From the NCBI GenBank assembly GCA_016946835.1, contig JACVTC010000003.1, positions 850,001-914,000 of the forward strand: a DNA stretch of 64,000 nucleotides, read 5' to 3'. The DNA is from Neocallimastix lanati (nom. inval.). Taxonomy: Eukaryota > Neocallimastigomycota > Neocallimastigomycetes > Neocallimastigales > Neocallimastigaceae. The notes beneath the pieces are model-generated. The model was not told the DNA's origin. It did not search any database and worked only from the letters and a program-made list of their open reading frames with translations. A program made the position numbers and the translations under genes. Positions within the stretch are counted from its first letter, which is position 1. Every line of letters starts with the position of its first letter. Below are positions 1 through 13,400 of this stretch, piece by piece.

Positions 1-69
1 ATTCAAAAAAAAATTATAAATAAATTATAAATGCTAATTATCTAATATTATTTTTACAACATAAAATAG

Positions 70-800
70 TCCGAAGACTTGATAAAACTATTATTGTTTT
101 TTTATTTCAAATCTACATTTTACCAGCATAATATTCTTAAATTATTATCTTTTTCTGATTGTCATCCAAGAATTACAATTTTAAAATCTACACTTGCTCA
201 ATTATTTATTAAACCTAGTTTATATAGCAAAGTTAATAAAAATATAAATATATATATATTATTATATTTTAATATTTATTTCCATTAAATATTCTATTAA
301 ATAAATTAATCTATTGTTTAAAACAATATATATTTTAAAAGATTTTATATAATAGTAATAATAAATTATACCCTATATCACAATTTATTGAAGATACATT
401 ATTAATTGATGAAAAAATATATAATATTAATGATAATACCGATTTTCAAGAATATTATTATCGTATATCTATTTATTTTCATTGCTTTGGCTATATTGAA
501 GAGATTTCTAAAACTGTAAATGAGGTATATATTATATAGTTCTTAGTATATACACATATATATAATTTATATTAAGTAATATTATAATCAATTATTTTAA
601 CATTGTATTAATATATATATAATTTAAATTATTGTAAATAGAAATTAATAAACAAAACAACAAAAAAGTTGTGGATTCTTCATAATAGGATTCCTGATAT
701 GTTGGCAACACATATTGATAGAACATATTCTAAAAACTTTATTTTATTGTTAATTCAATATTTGAATTCAATAATTACTAGGACAAGAATTACTGTTTAA
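70..800 (+). CDS. 3' exons of an unrecognised protein gene (N-terminus outside window)
   Basis: Three short open stretches join in one frame through GT-AG introns. The exons are 70-231 (after an ATAG acceptor), 342-524 and 642-800, ending in TAA at 798. All junctions are phase 0 and the introns are 110 and 117 bp. The visible C-terminal 167 residues have normal protein composition, for example FHCFGYIEEISKTVNE and LWILHNRIPDMLATHIDRTY, and look mostly helical. No stop interrupts the joined frame, so the gene is probably functional and continues upstream of base 1. I do not recognise the family. No signal peptide or membrane segment is evident in this part. The first donor (GTTAAT) is weaker than the others, so the exon 1/2 junction is the least certain point. 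Confidence 0.6.
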
Positions 801-1377
801 TATTGTTTGTTAATATTTAACTATTTATTATTATTATTTATTATTTATTATTTATTATTTTATATTCAGAATATTAAATTGTTAAAAAATCAAATCAGTA
901 TATTTTTTATATATTAAACTAACAAGGTTTTTTGTAATAAAAATTAACCAATCCAAATATTATTTAATTACATAAAAATAATGTAATTAATAATATAATA
1001 AATGTTAATGTATTATCTATTAAAAAATGTTTTTTTATTAATTGTCAATTATAGAATTAATTTAATAAAATTATAAATAAATAAGTAATAATTATATATA
1101 AGTCTTTTATTATTATTATTATTATTTTTTTTTATAGTTTTTATTTTAATTTTTATTGTATTTTTATTTTATTTTATTTTATTAATTTTATTATTTTTGC
1201 ATTTAATATTAACTGTATTATTCATTATTTTTAATGATTAAAGATTTAAATTAAAATTTTATGATTATTATTTTTTTTTATCTTATTATTTTTTAAATTT
1301 TTAATTTGTTATAAAATAATTTTTTTATTATAATATATAATATATAAAATATAAAGTAGATTATAATAATTATTATC
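801..1377. other. AT-rich spacer / NUP98-NUP96 promoter region
   Basis: The stretch holds only T-rich and ATT-rich low-complexity sequence between the end of the left-edge gene and the NUP98-NUP96 start. No ORF or recognisable promoter element stands out. The promoter of the downstream gene presumably lies here. Confidence 0.5.
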
Positions 1378-2352
1378 ATGTTTGGCAGTACATCCTTTTC
1401 TTTTGGAAATACTTCCAACACATTTGGTAATAGCAACAACAATAAGTCGATGTTTGGAAATAATAATACATCGGCTTTTGGAAGTTCTGGATTTGGAAAT
1501 TCATCAAATACAACGTTTGGGAATTCTGGATTTGGTAATAACAATTCATCTGTTTTTGGTAGTTCAAGCTTCGGAAGTTCTACTTTTGGAAATAGCTCAG
1601 GTTTTGGAAATAATAATAATGGTACTTCAGCTTTTGGAAGTGGTAGTTTTGGTAATAGCTCAACATTTGGTAGAAGTAATAATACTTCTTCCTTTAGTGC
1701 TTTTGGAAGTAATTCATATAATACATCGGCATTTGCTAGTTCAAATACATCTTTATTTGGAAATAAAAATTCATCTTCTTTTGGAAATACAGGATTTGGA
1801 ACTTCAAATTCATCAGTTTTTGGAAAAACAGGATTTGGAAATAATACTTCAGCTTTTGGAAATGGTATGAGCACTTTTGGTTCAAATAATAACAATACTT
1901 CAGCATTTGGAGGTGGCATGAATACTTTTGCTTCCAATAATAATTCATCTTTTGGAGGTATTTAATATAGTTTTTATTTAATTTTATAAATGTTAATTAT
2001 GTCATTAGTAAATTTTAAATCTAAATTTTATAAATTCGATTAAACAATTATAAAATTAAAAATTTAAAAAATTTATTTATTTATCATATATATATACTTT
2101 TTTTGTTTTTTTAAAAAAAAAGGTTTTGGAAGTAATTCCATGAATAGTAATAATGGAACAGGAAATCCAAAATTTCAACAACAAATAGAAAAAGAAGATA
2201 ATTCTTATAATAGCATTACCTTTAATAGTATATCCGCAATGCCAGCATATAGGAATTTTTCATTTGAAGTATAAAAAAACATAATTAAATATAAATATAT
2301 TGTATAATAATTCAATAATTGATTAGTTAATTTTTATTTTTTTACTTTATTT

Positions 2353-2387
<35 letters not shown>

Positions 2388-5300
2388 TTATTGTGGTAGT
2401 TATATGAAAATTAATTTTAATTAAATTTTAAACAATTGTTTTAAATATAGGAATTACGTGTTAAAGATTATATGATGGGTAAAAAAGGACCATCCACGGG
2501 AATGGGTATTTTTTTTTTTTTTTTTTATTTTAATTTGTTAATTAAAATAGTTATAGCATTAATTTGACAATTATATTATTATTATTATTATTATTATTAT
2601 AATTATTTAATATATTTATTATAAACATTTAACATATATTGGAAATACTTAATAAAAATACTTAATAAAAGGTAACAGTTCATTGTTTGGAACCTCAACC
2701 AGTAGTTTTGGTGGTATGAATAATAATAATAATACCTTTGGAAATAATACCAGCGCTTTTGGCGGTGGAGGATTTGGATCTTCAATGAATAATAATAATA
2801 CTTTTGGAAGTAGTGCTTTTGGTAATAATAATCAAAATTCTAGTTTTGGGGGATTTGGTAATAAAAATAATAACAATAATAATTCCTTTGGATTCGGTAA
2901 CAATAATAATAACAATAACAACAGTACATTTGGAAACAGTGGTTTTGGTAGTACTGGTTTCGGTATGAATAATAATAATACAACAGGTGGATCAGTATTT
3001 GGACAATCAGCATTTGGTTCCAGCGGATTTAATAAACCATCTACAGGAATTTTTGGATCGTCAAATACAAATACATTTGGTAATTCAGGATTTGGAACAA
3101 ATAATAATAACAATAATAATGCATTTGGATCAAGTGGTTTTGGTAATCAATCAAGTGGATTTGGCAATTCTACTGGATTTGGGTCTAATACTAACAACAA
3201 TAATAATATATTTGGATCAAGTGGCTTTGGTCAGAATAACAATACATCAGCTTTTTCATCAGGATTTAAGTTTGGTGGCAATAATAATTCAACATCAACT
3301 GGCTTATTTGGTCAGAATAATAATACTATGGGTAATCAAACATCTTTATTTGGAAGTAATTCAAATAATAATGGCTCTACTGGATTGTTTGGTCAAACTA
3401 ATACTGCAAATAATACATCATCTTCATCACTTTTTGGAAATACAAGTTCTAATAATACAAATTCCAATACTTCAGGTTTTGGATTTAAATCATCTGGCGG
3501 ATTTGGTACAGCAAATTCATCATTAACAAGTACAAATGGAACAACTGGCATGTTTGGTACATCAAATTCATTATTTGGTAAGACAGGCTTTTCAACAACA
3601 ACAACATCATCATCTACTGTTAATACTTCGACAACCTTTGGATCTAATAATACTACTACAACCAAATCCACTACTTCAGTTATTACATCTATTAACAATA
3701 CAAATACTTTAGTCAAGCCTACAGTTGGATTTGGTGCAACCACTAATACAGCATTAACTACAATGCCAAATAATATGTTGACTGAAACTGTAGGACCTTC
3801 TGTGAAATCTTCATCAATAAAACAAACTTTAGAAAAAACAAATATTAATAAAACAGAACCTCAAATAACACCAATTATAGAAAAGAATAAGATTGCTACA
3901 AAAAAAGTTACTCCAAAAATTGTTATTAGAAAAATAAATTCAAGAATGAAAATTCGTGAATATAATAATGAAATTCAAGAAACAAATAGTGAATTAAGTG
4001 AAAGCGAACAAAGTAAAGATAGAAATATGAATGGTAAGAAAAAAAATAATAAAATAAGTAAAGATATTCAAAAATTATTAGATGAATATGAAAGAGAACA
4101 AAAAGAAAATAAAATTAAAGAAGATATTGCAATTAATGAAATCAAAGAGAAAACAGAAAAGTTGAGAATTAAAGGAAAAGAAAAAAATCAAGAATTAAAT
4201 ATTTCAGAAACTATTCAATTTCAGAAATTAGTAGAAGAACCCGAAGAAATAAGTAATAAAGAGAATGAATTATCGAAAGAAAAATATAATGAGAAAGAAA
4301 TAACTCAAGAGTCAAATAATGTTGAAAATAATTTAATAAAAAAGGAAATCGAAAAAGAAATTTTATCAATTAAAGATACTATTATTAAATCAAGGGTTAG
4401 TAAAAAGTTATCAGTTAATAATCAATATGAAGTAAATCCACCTATTTCAAAATTAGTTCAAATGACTGATGAGGAATTAAGTAAAGTTAAAGATCTTGAA
4501 GTATATGTAAAAAATATTGGTAGTTTAAAATTTTTAGAACCAGTTGATCTTTTAAGTGCATGTAATGGAAAGAAACGAGAAAATATTCCATATATATTTG
4601 GAAATATTATAATAATTCAATCAAAATCATGCACAGTTTATCCTGATGATAGATTTAAACCAGAAGTAGGTCAAGGTTTGAATCATCCAGCAATAATTGA
4701 ATTATATAATTGTTGGGTTAAAGATAAAAGCACTGGTAAACCAGTATTAGATCCTTCTCATCCTGCTTATAAAAGACACCTTTCAACTTTAAAGAAAATA
4801 AAAGATACCGAATTTATAAATTATGAAGCTTTACAAGGAAAGTGGACCTTTAAGGTTGAACATTTTACTAGATATGGTTTATTTACAGATGATGATGATG
4901 ATGATGAATATTTTAACGAACTTATAATAAATAATAGGAAGGAATTAAAAATTAATAGAAAAATCAATGATAAAATTAATGGAGGATACGGACTAATTAG
5001 TACTGATGAAGAATCAAGTGAGAATGAAGTAAATAATTTTAATTCTGTTATTAATAAACAAAATAATAAGGAAGTTATTATTTCTGAAGTTCTTAGTGAA
5101 GATGATATAAAACAAAAAAACAAATTAGATTCAATGAAATATTGCTTTAATAGTATAGAAAATGCTAAAAAACTTCAAGTTATGAATGTTAGTATTTTTG
5201 GTACAAATAATAATAGTAGTAAACATTCTACATTAAAAACTATTAATTATTCCGAAAATTTAATACCTATAACTAAATCAAGAATGGAAAGGAGGTTAGA

Positions 5301-8253
5301 AAAGCAAAATAATTTAAGAAATAATGTTGATACCAAATCAGCATCTAAAATTAATATTCAAATTTTAAAGCAATTTAAAAAGAATTTTGAAGAAAGTAAG
5401 AAATTAATTATTACAAGTATTAATAATGGCGCTCCAGTTTTATCCTTAAAATCTAATTTAAAGAATCACCCAAATAAATTAGAAAAAGAAATAAGTACAT
5501 TAAGTGTAAGTAAAGATATATAAATTTGTAATAATTTTATTAAAGTAATTTAAATATTATAATAATTAATTTATTTATTTATTTATTTATTAATTTATAA
5601 TTAGAATATATCAACTGAAGATTTAGATAAATTAGATATTGTACAAAATAACTTGGATAATGTACCATTATATCAAAATAGTATTTTTAGTAAGGATAAG
5701 AATTTCAATTTATTAATGAGCAGAAGTTTCAGAGTTGGATGGGGGCAAAATAATTTAATTGCTATACCATCAATTAGTACTTTTAATTCCACATTACAAG
5801 AAAAAATAAGATTAGGTATCGTTAATACATATAAAGTTTTATTTGAAGATGAAAAAGAAAAACATATACCTTTATTAACAGCCTTATTGCAATCATCAAA
5901 AATAAGACATGATTTTAATAACGAATTGAATAAAAATGAAATAACGAAAGATATAAAGAAAGCCGTACAAGTAATTACAAATCCTCTAGTTGTAAAAGAA
6001 CATTCTAATAAGTCGTTTACAATTTTATTAAATACTATTAAACCTTCAATTAATACTACATTTTATAAAACTGAAATTTTAATGTATAAATTATGTCAAA
6101 TTTTATTTGATAATAATGATATTAGTGAATTGGAAGAAAGTGAAGATTTACTTAGTGAAAAACAAAAGCAATATATTATTACTATGCAAAAGAAACAAAA
6201 TATTGGTAAATGGTTAAAGAATTCATTAATCGATTCAGTGAAAACAACAATAGATGAATTAAAGAAACAATTAGACAAATTAAAAATTTCTGGTACGTCT
6301 GAAGATAGTGAATTACAGAAGACTTTAATTTCTAAATTAATATTTATTAATTTATCAGGAGGAATGACTATAAATGCTTGTAAAGAAGCAATGAATTATG
6401 GTGAATTAAGATTAGCAACATTAATTTCTCAACTTTCTAGTTGTAATGAAAACATTAGTGAAAAGAAAACAATTGGTCGTGGTGTTCCAGGTTCAGGAAA
6501 AACAGATACTGGATATATGGATATGATAAAACATCAAATTGAAATTTGGGAAAAAGAAGGTGGAGAAGATAATATTAATAATGTTTATAAAGATATCTTT
6601 AAGTTATTAAGTGGACAAGTTGATTATACACTTTGTAAAGATCTTATTAGTTGGAAACAAGTATTAGGATTAATTTTTTGGTACAAGGATGGTGGTTCAC
6701 TTAGTTTTTCAGAAGCTTTAAATCAATTTGATTTATTAATGCAAGAAGTTAAAATATATATATCACAAAATTCTCTGAATGTAAATTTATTTAATTATAC
6801 TGATGATATTATTTATTATCTATTCAAATTCTATGCTAATAATGACTTTACTAGATCAAAAATACTTCTTCCAAAGAATAGTTCTAATTCTAATTTGGAT
6901 TATCGTATTAGTTGGGTATTAAATCAATTGTTACCACCAACTTATAATTTAAGTCATGCAGAAAAAGAAAAATTAGATGATAAATTAACACATTCATACG
7001 TATTCCAGTTGGAAAGTATTGGCTTATGGGAATGGGCATGTTTTGTTGCTATGCATCTTCAAAATCCAATCGAAAGAGAAAAAATAGTTAGGAGAATATT
7101 GATTCAATATTTCCCATTGGATTCAAACGATGATAGTATATATACTGTGTTTTCTTCTTATTTATCAAATTGGAATTCCGAAGTTAATGCTAATAATAAT
7201 TCATCTAATACTTCAAAAGATCAAATTAATAATAAAAATGTTTTCTTGTTCAATCCAAATAAGAATTACACTAATTTATGGCATTTCTTAGTAGATAAAT
7301 TACAAATTCCAAAGTTATGGATTCATGATGCTAAAAGAATTAAAGCCATATATCAAGACGATATCTTAAGAGAGGTTTTTTACACCATGGATTGTGAACA
7401 ATGGAAAAAAGCTCATGAATTAATTATGGAAAAATTAGCTTCCGATTTAATTATTCATCGTAAATATGAAATCTTATATGAACTTTTGAAAATTCTTTCT
7501 CAAAAGTTAGAAATTGAAGATAATAAGGAATATTGGAATCTAAATGGTGGTCTCTATTTAGACTTTATCAATTTTAATGAAAACTTTTCAAGTCTTTTAG
7601 AAACTCGTAATTCTATCTTTAATAACTTACAACAATATCAAAATGGAAAAAGTAATTTGATGGATCATCAAAGCCAAATTAATACTTTATCAGAAAAAGC
7701 TGATTTATTATTCTCAATTAATACTGATAACATTAATCAATCAACAATTATATTTAATAAATCTTATCATGAAATACATTCTTCAATTACTGAAATTAAT
7801 CAATATCTTGAAAAAATCAGTACCTTATTAAATAGGATAACTAAGAAGAAAAAAGAATTAATTGCCAATGATGTAGAAACAAATAATGAGAACAAATTAC
7901 AAGGTTTAGAAGTTATGGAAGAAATATTAATGACTGCATATTATGCTTGTAATGATGCTAAAAATGAACAGAAAAAGTATATTAATTCTTTCGAAAAGGA
8001 ATTGATTAATGAAAAAGAAAGGAAAGGAAAGGAAGAAGTAAATGATAATGAATTTAATGATGAATTTGAAGAAGAGGGAAAAGAAGAAAAAGAAGAATTA
8101 GTTGAAATAAATGATGATGCTGTTGTTCCAGAAATTTCTAATCCTGTATTAAATTATCAATTGTTATCTGATACATCTTTAAATGAAAATAAACGTTTAT
8201 TATTGATTGATCAATTAACTGATAAATGGTTTAATACAGTTCTCGATTTATAA
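1378..8253 (+). CDS. NUP98: NUP98-NUP96 (Nup145-type) nucleoporin precursor, five exons
   Basis: The exons are 1378-1957, 2123-2268, 2451-2505, 2672-5505 and 5605-8253. They join in frame through GT-AG introns of 165, 182, 166 and 99 bp to give about 2087 residues. Residues 1-193 and about 262-620 are FG repeats (SAFG, SGFG, STFG types) with Asn-rich linkers, the phase that fills the pore channel. Exons 2-3 (residues 194-260) encode a GLEBS-like motif ending SISAMPAYRNFSFEELRVKDY, the Rae1/Gle2-binding element. Residues 400-840 are a charged, partly coiled linker. Residues about 846-1005 match the NUP98 autoproteolytic domain and end in TFKVEH-F-T at 991-993. The rest is the Nup96 helical scaffold, with KEAMNYGELRLATLISQ near 1465 and WIHDAKRIKA near 1778, which belongs to the Y-complex. 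Self-cleavage should release a NUP98-like and a Nup96-like protein. The cleavage nucleophile reads Thr instead of the Ser of human NUP98 and yeast Nup145. No break is seen. Confidence 0.93.
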
Positions 8254-8372
8254 ATATAATAATAGCTAATATTATAAATATTATTAATATTGTTATTATT
8301 ATTATTATAATTATTTATATACTGTTATTAATATGGAAATAAATTATAGATTTTTAAATATATATATATATA

Positions 8373-8403
<31 letters not shown>

Positions 8404-8579
8404 ATCCTTAAAATACAATTTTAATCTATTTTCCCTTCACAATTAATAGTATATAACAAAGTATTAAAACGTAATATTGCAATTAAAAAAGAATCTATTT
8501 TATATTTAAATATTTTTATAAATATATTTTTTTCTTATTAGGTTAAATTATTATTTATTTATTTTATTTTATTTTTTCT

Positions 8580-8615
<36 letters not shown>

Positions 8616-8651
8616 TATTGAGGTTTAAATATTTATATATAGTTCAACTAC

Positions 8652-8694
<43 letters not shown>

Positions 8695-8804
8695 TTAAAT
8701 ATTTTATTTCTTATTTTATAGTTTTATTTTTAAAAAATGTTTGTATTTTTTTTTCTTTATTATTATTATTATTAATATAATACTAATTATTAAATAAAGA
8801 TATA

Positions 8805-8855
<51 letters not shown>

Positions 8856-8925
8856 TATTAATTAGAGAGTCATATATTTTTATTATTTTATTCTTAAAAT
8901 TTTAAATATATATATTTATGATTTT
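8254..8925. other. low-complexity spacer
   Basis: Long poly(A) and poly(T) runs and (TA)n tracts follow the NUP98-NUP96 stop, including an A run near 8374-8400 and another near 8656-8690. The 3' UTR and poly(A) site of the upstream gene probably lie within the first 200 bases, but no single signal can be chosen. Confidence 0.5.
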
Positions 8926-8929
8926 TTGC

Positions 8930-9900
8930 TTTTTTATTTTTTTAATAAAAATATTTGTATTATTATCAATCCCTTCAGGGATGTATCTCCTTCCCTGGGG
9001 TTCTTTGAGGGAAGTCTTAATCCTCTAACTCAAGTTTTTTTCTCTAGTCAACTTTCGTTAAGTTCAGTTTTCTTTAACCTATATGCGCTAGCTGGAATAT
9101 CAATGGTTGGAATAATGAAAAAAAAGGATGGGGTTGCTTACTTTAATATTTAAACCTGTATATGCCTTAAGGAAACTCCTACTTGTAAGTTTTTCAATAA
9201 TGAACATTCGACTTTGTACATTTTCAGAACTTAAAAAATGGATTAATTCGCTTTTTTAATTGGTTACTTTAGTATGCTTTTTTAATAGACTCTCTAATTA
9301 CATCCACAAATACTCTGCTGACTGGATTGTTGCTATCCTAATTGGTAATAGTCACAAAACTTCTTTATTGATCATACAATTTATAATAGAGTAATGACTT
9401 CACACTTTAATATTGCTTTAGTTTGTTCTTCTTTGCATAGTGTTTCGGATTATAATTCTACATAATGTCTCATGTTTCAAAGGTTTTTTTTTGTTAATGT
9501 TAAAAGGCAATTAAGTAAAAATAAAAAAAAAAAAAAAAAAAAAAAAATGTTCAACTCATATTAGTAATACTAAATGCAAGGATATTCTTTCTCAACTCTA
9601 TTTCTCTGTTTTGGCGAATGAATTTGAATCTAATAAAAATAATATGATTTGCCTATAAAATGATTGACAAATTTTTAGAAACTTCAAATAAACTAAACAA
9701 ATCTATTAAAACTTTTGTTCCTTCAAAACAGAAAGGACCAGTATTCCATTGCCCTTTTTATATTAAAAATCCTATTGACAAAAAACATTTAGCTTACAAT
9801 AGTACTAAACCTTTACCTGATTGTCCCAATGTTGATTCTTACCTTGATCAATTTACCACTTATCATAAAAATTTGTAATATTCTCAAGAAAATTAAAAGT
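8930..9900 (+). pseudogene. unidentified decayed coding sequence, possibly of mobile origin
   Basis: This block is clearly richer in G and C than its surroundings and carries protein-like stretches on the plus strand. Examples are the part around 8970-9150 (LGFFEGSLNPLTQ, FFNLYALAGISMVGI) and the part around 9660-9875 (KGPVFHCPFYIKNP, STKPLPDCPNVDSYLDQF). The pieces lie in different frames and are split by an A-rich run, so nothing here reads as an intact gene. I cannot assign a family. It lies just upstream of the young LTR element and may be an older mobile element or a dead host gene. Confidence 0.35.
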
Positions 9901-10142
9901 CATTTTTTGTTCCAATTAGTATATAAACAAATTTTGCAAGCAACAATTTTCTTAAGAGTAACAAGATGTGTTTATCTTTCAAAAAAAAACATATTTTTTA
10001 AATTATCTAATATTATCAGTAAAAAATTTACTATTCCCTTCTACTTGGTTTCAATAAAAAAGTGGCGTATTGACATAAATAAATAAATGAATAAATAAAT
10101 AAAAATTTAAAATAATTTTTTTTTTAAACTTGTTTTTATTAT

Positions 10143-10398
10143 TGTTAAAATATGAAAATAATTTAATTAGTAATTTTAGTTTTATTATTAATAATCATAG
10201 AATTTTAGAATAATTCATTATTACTCACATGATCAAAATATTAGTAATACATTAGTAATAGAAAAATGTTTTATTTAATTACGCCACATTTCAAATGTAT
10301 ATAAAAAGCGTGACTTTATTTTATGTTAAAACATTGTAATTACCTTTTTATTAAATTTAATTAATAAATAAACTTTTAAATAAAATCAAATTTTATTA
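10143..10398 (+). repeat. 5' LTR of the copia element
   Basis: The 256-bp direct repeat begins TGTTAAAATATG and ends ATTTTATTA. It contains a TATA-like TATATAAAAAG near 10300 and AATAAA signals near its end. By eye it matches the right LTR at 15209-15464 at every position. It starts with the usual TG but does not end in CA. Confidence 0.92.
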
Positions 10399-10412
10399 GA
10401 TTAAGAGTCTCA
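10399..10412 (+). promoter_or_regulatory. primer-binding site complementary to the tRNA-Lys(CUU) anticodon arm
   Basis: Directly after the left LTR the sequence reads GATTAAGAGTCTCA. Its reverse complement, TGAGACTCTTAATC, is the 5' stem and loop of the anticodon arm of eukaryotic tRNA-Lys(CUU), including the CUU anticodon. This is a half-tRNA primer of the kind known for Drosophila copia (initiator tRNA-Met), but from a different tRNA. The match is to the remembered consensus of animal tRNA-Lys; the host tRNA is not in this window. Confidence 0.65.
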
Positions 10413-10427
10413 CTTAGCTTAATAAAA

Positions 10428-13400
10428 ATGTTTGCAAACAACCAAAACGAAGTTATGAACTACAATGTAATTCTTAACAAGAAGAATTACAATGTCTGGT
10501 TATCAAGATTAGAAGTATCATTAACCAGCATGAACCTTAAGGAATTCATCGAAATTGATGTAATTGACCAATTGAAGAAGAAAAACCCAAATGATAAAGC
10601 AAAAATCAAAGAAGCAATAATGCAAGACTCAAAAGCCAAAATGGTTATTTTTAATACTATAAACATTGAAACACACAATAGTATTAGAAATTTAAAGACC
10701 GCCTACAGCATTTTAAAGAAATTGAAAGAAAAGAATGAAGAAGATTTGAATGAATCCATGGAAAAGTGGCTGTCAAATTTAAGACTCCTAAAAGCCAAAA
10801 ATAAAAAAGAAGTTTTCAATATTTTGAATGAAATTGAAGAAATTTACTCAAACATGGAAGAAAATAATCTGAATCTAAGTAAAGAAGAAAAGATGAAATT
10901 TATATATAATGCCATGCCAAGTTGTACACAAATGAAGATTATAATCGATAACGATACGACTGTAGATTCTCTTATCAAGAAAATTAGAGAATTTACAAAA
11001 TATGAAATATATATGGAAGATACCTCTAAGATAAGAAGAATAGAATCAAAACAGGATACAAGACCAGATGACCCGATGGATATTGATTCAATTAACCGCA
11101 AGTATAAAGGAATCAATAATCAAAAGCAAAGAAGTGATTACAAAGGAAAACACCCTTATAATAAAGAAGAAGTTAGAAGATGTTTTATATGCAATTCAAC
11201 TAAGCATATTAAAAAGGACTGTAAATATAATATTTTTAATAAAAGGAGTAAATATTATAAATTTTTAGATGAAGAAGATAGGAAATTAAATAAAAAATAT
11301 CACTACAATAGATATATCGAAAACATGGAATTCGAAGATGATATTAATTATGAAGATATTCGTCCATTTACTGAAAGAAATATAAATAATTTAGAATGGA
11401 TTGAAAAGGATGATGAAGAAGTTAGCGAGTATGGTATAATGGAAAATGACGACTTAACCGAAGAAGATGTCACTGTTTCGAACCCTACAAATGAAGAAAA
11501 CAAAATTAATCAAAATTCAATTATCAAATTGAAATATGAAGATAGTGTCACTGGTTCGAATCCCAAGACTAACGTTGAAATAAACAATAGTAAAATAAAT
11601 AAAATTATATATAATATTGAGACTAATAGAAATAATGAAAGTTATTGGACCTATGATACCGGTGCCAGTGAACACATAACAAATAATAAAAATATTTTAG
11701 ACAATTTTAAGAAAATTAATATAACCATGATGTGCCCAAATAAAACTACTTGCAAGTTTGAAGGATATGGGACATATAAAGGATTAATTAATAATAATCT
11801 TATAGAACTTAAAAAGGTATACTTTTCAAAGGAAACAAATAAAAATTTAATTAGCGGTATAAAACTGGCGGAAGAAAACAATATTGAAGGCTTAATAACG
11901 AATGTTAATGGAAAGGCAGGTATTATTTTAAAAACAAAATCCGGAAAAATAATTGGAAAATATCAAAAAAGCAATACAAATACAGTAAAATTAATAATTA
12001 AAAATATTGAAAATAATAAAACTCTATTAAATATTAATAACCTTAATGAAGAAAGCAAAAAGATTTGGCACAATCGCTTCGGCCATACTAATTTCGACAA
12101 TATAAAAAACCATTTAAAGTTACCAAATATTTCAAAAACAAACTGCGAAGACTGTGAAATCACCAAGATTAAAAGAAAACCACATAATAAGACGCCACCA
12201 AGAGCTGATGCAATATTAGAGGTCATACACTCAGACCTCATAGGTCCTATTAAAGACTCCATTTCAGGAAATAAATATATATTAACCATAATTGATGAAT
12301 ACTCAAGAAAATCGTGGATCTTCCCTTTAAAAAATAAATCCGACGTTCCAAACAAAGTTATTAATTTCTTTAAGCTAATCAAAAATCATTTTGATAATAA
12401 AAATATTAAATATTTTAAAACTGACAAGGGAAAGGAATATAACAACAACAAAATTCATAAATATTGTGAAAAGAATGGTATAATTAAGTTATATTCTCCT
12501 CCATATAGCCATGAAAACAATGGTTTGATTGAGCGTTTCAATCAAACATTAATAAAGATTACGAAATCATTATTACAATGGAGTAAATTAGATCTTGAAT
12601 TCTGGGATTTTGCTGCTAAACATGCTAATTTCATTTATAATTTTACTCCACACTCTGGAATTAATTTCTCAATACCATATGAAATTTTCCATAATGAGAA
12701 GGTCAATTTAAAATATCTTAAAGTATTCGGTTGTAAAGCATTTTATAAAGTATTAACTCAAAATAAACACAAATTTCAACCTAATGCTAATGAAGGAATC
12801 CATCTTGGTTATGACAAAAGCTCAAATAGTTATATCATTATGGATAAATTCGACAAATCTATTCATTTTGTAAGGGAAGTAGTCTTCATGGAAAATGAAC
12901 CAGCAGGAACTAACGATTACTTAGACATGACGAATTTTATAAATGACAGAACAGACTATTTGGTGCAATCGGAAAGACTTGAGAATGAGATAAAAGGTCC
13001 TGAGTTCAATACCGCAACATATCCTATAATAATTAATTCTAATAATAATAATAATTCAGACCATGAACCAATAGGTGACGAGTTCAATACCGTCGTTGTA
13101 CCTAATGATGAAAATTCCAATAATAATAATAAAATTAAAAATACTGATTCAGATATTGTAAATTCGAATAATAGTCAAATAAATTATGAAAATTATGATA
13201 ATTATGAAAATTTAAACAATAATCATAAATACGATGGATTTAATATGAATAAAAAGAATTTAGAAATAATAGATTATAAACAAAATAATTCAAATGGAAA
13301 TAATTATAATATGAATATCTCCAAAATTAATAACAATATAAATAATAATCTCGATAATAATAGTAACAAAATCAATAGAATTAAAAATATATTAGAAAAA

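Noticed and set aside
1293-1937. Long minus-strand open frame rich in Pro, Leu and Glu opposite exon 1 of the nucleoporin
   Set aside because: It is the antisense shadow of FG repeats (TTTGG/AAT codons) and has no independent support; the same holds for the antisense frames at 2832-3113 and 3393-3743.
5506-5604. Treating 1378-1965, 2683-5523 and 5653-8253 as three separate genes
   Set aside because: The gaps have GT-AG boundaries with matching phases, and the NUP98 autoproteolytic domain must be followed by the Nup96 part, which it is only if exons 4 and 5 are joined.
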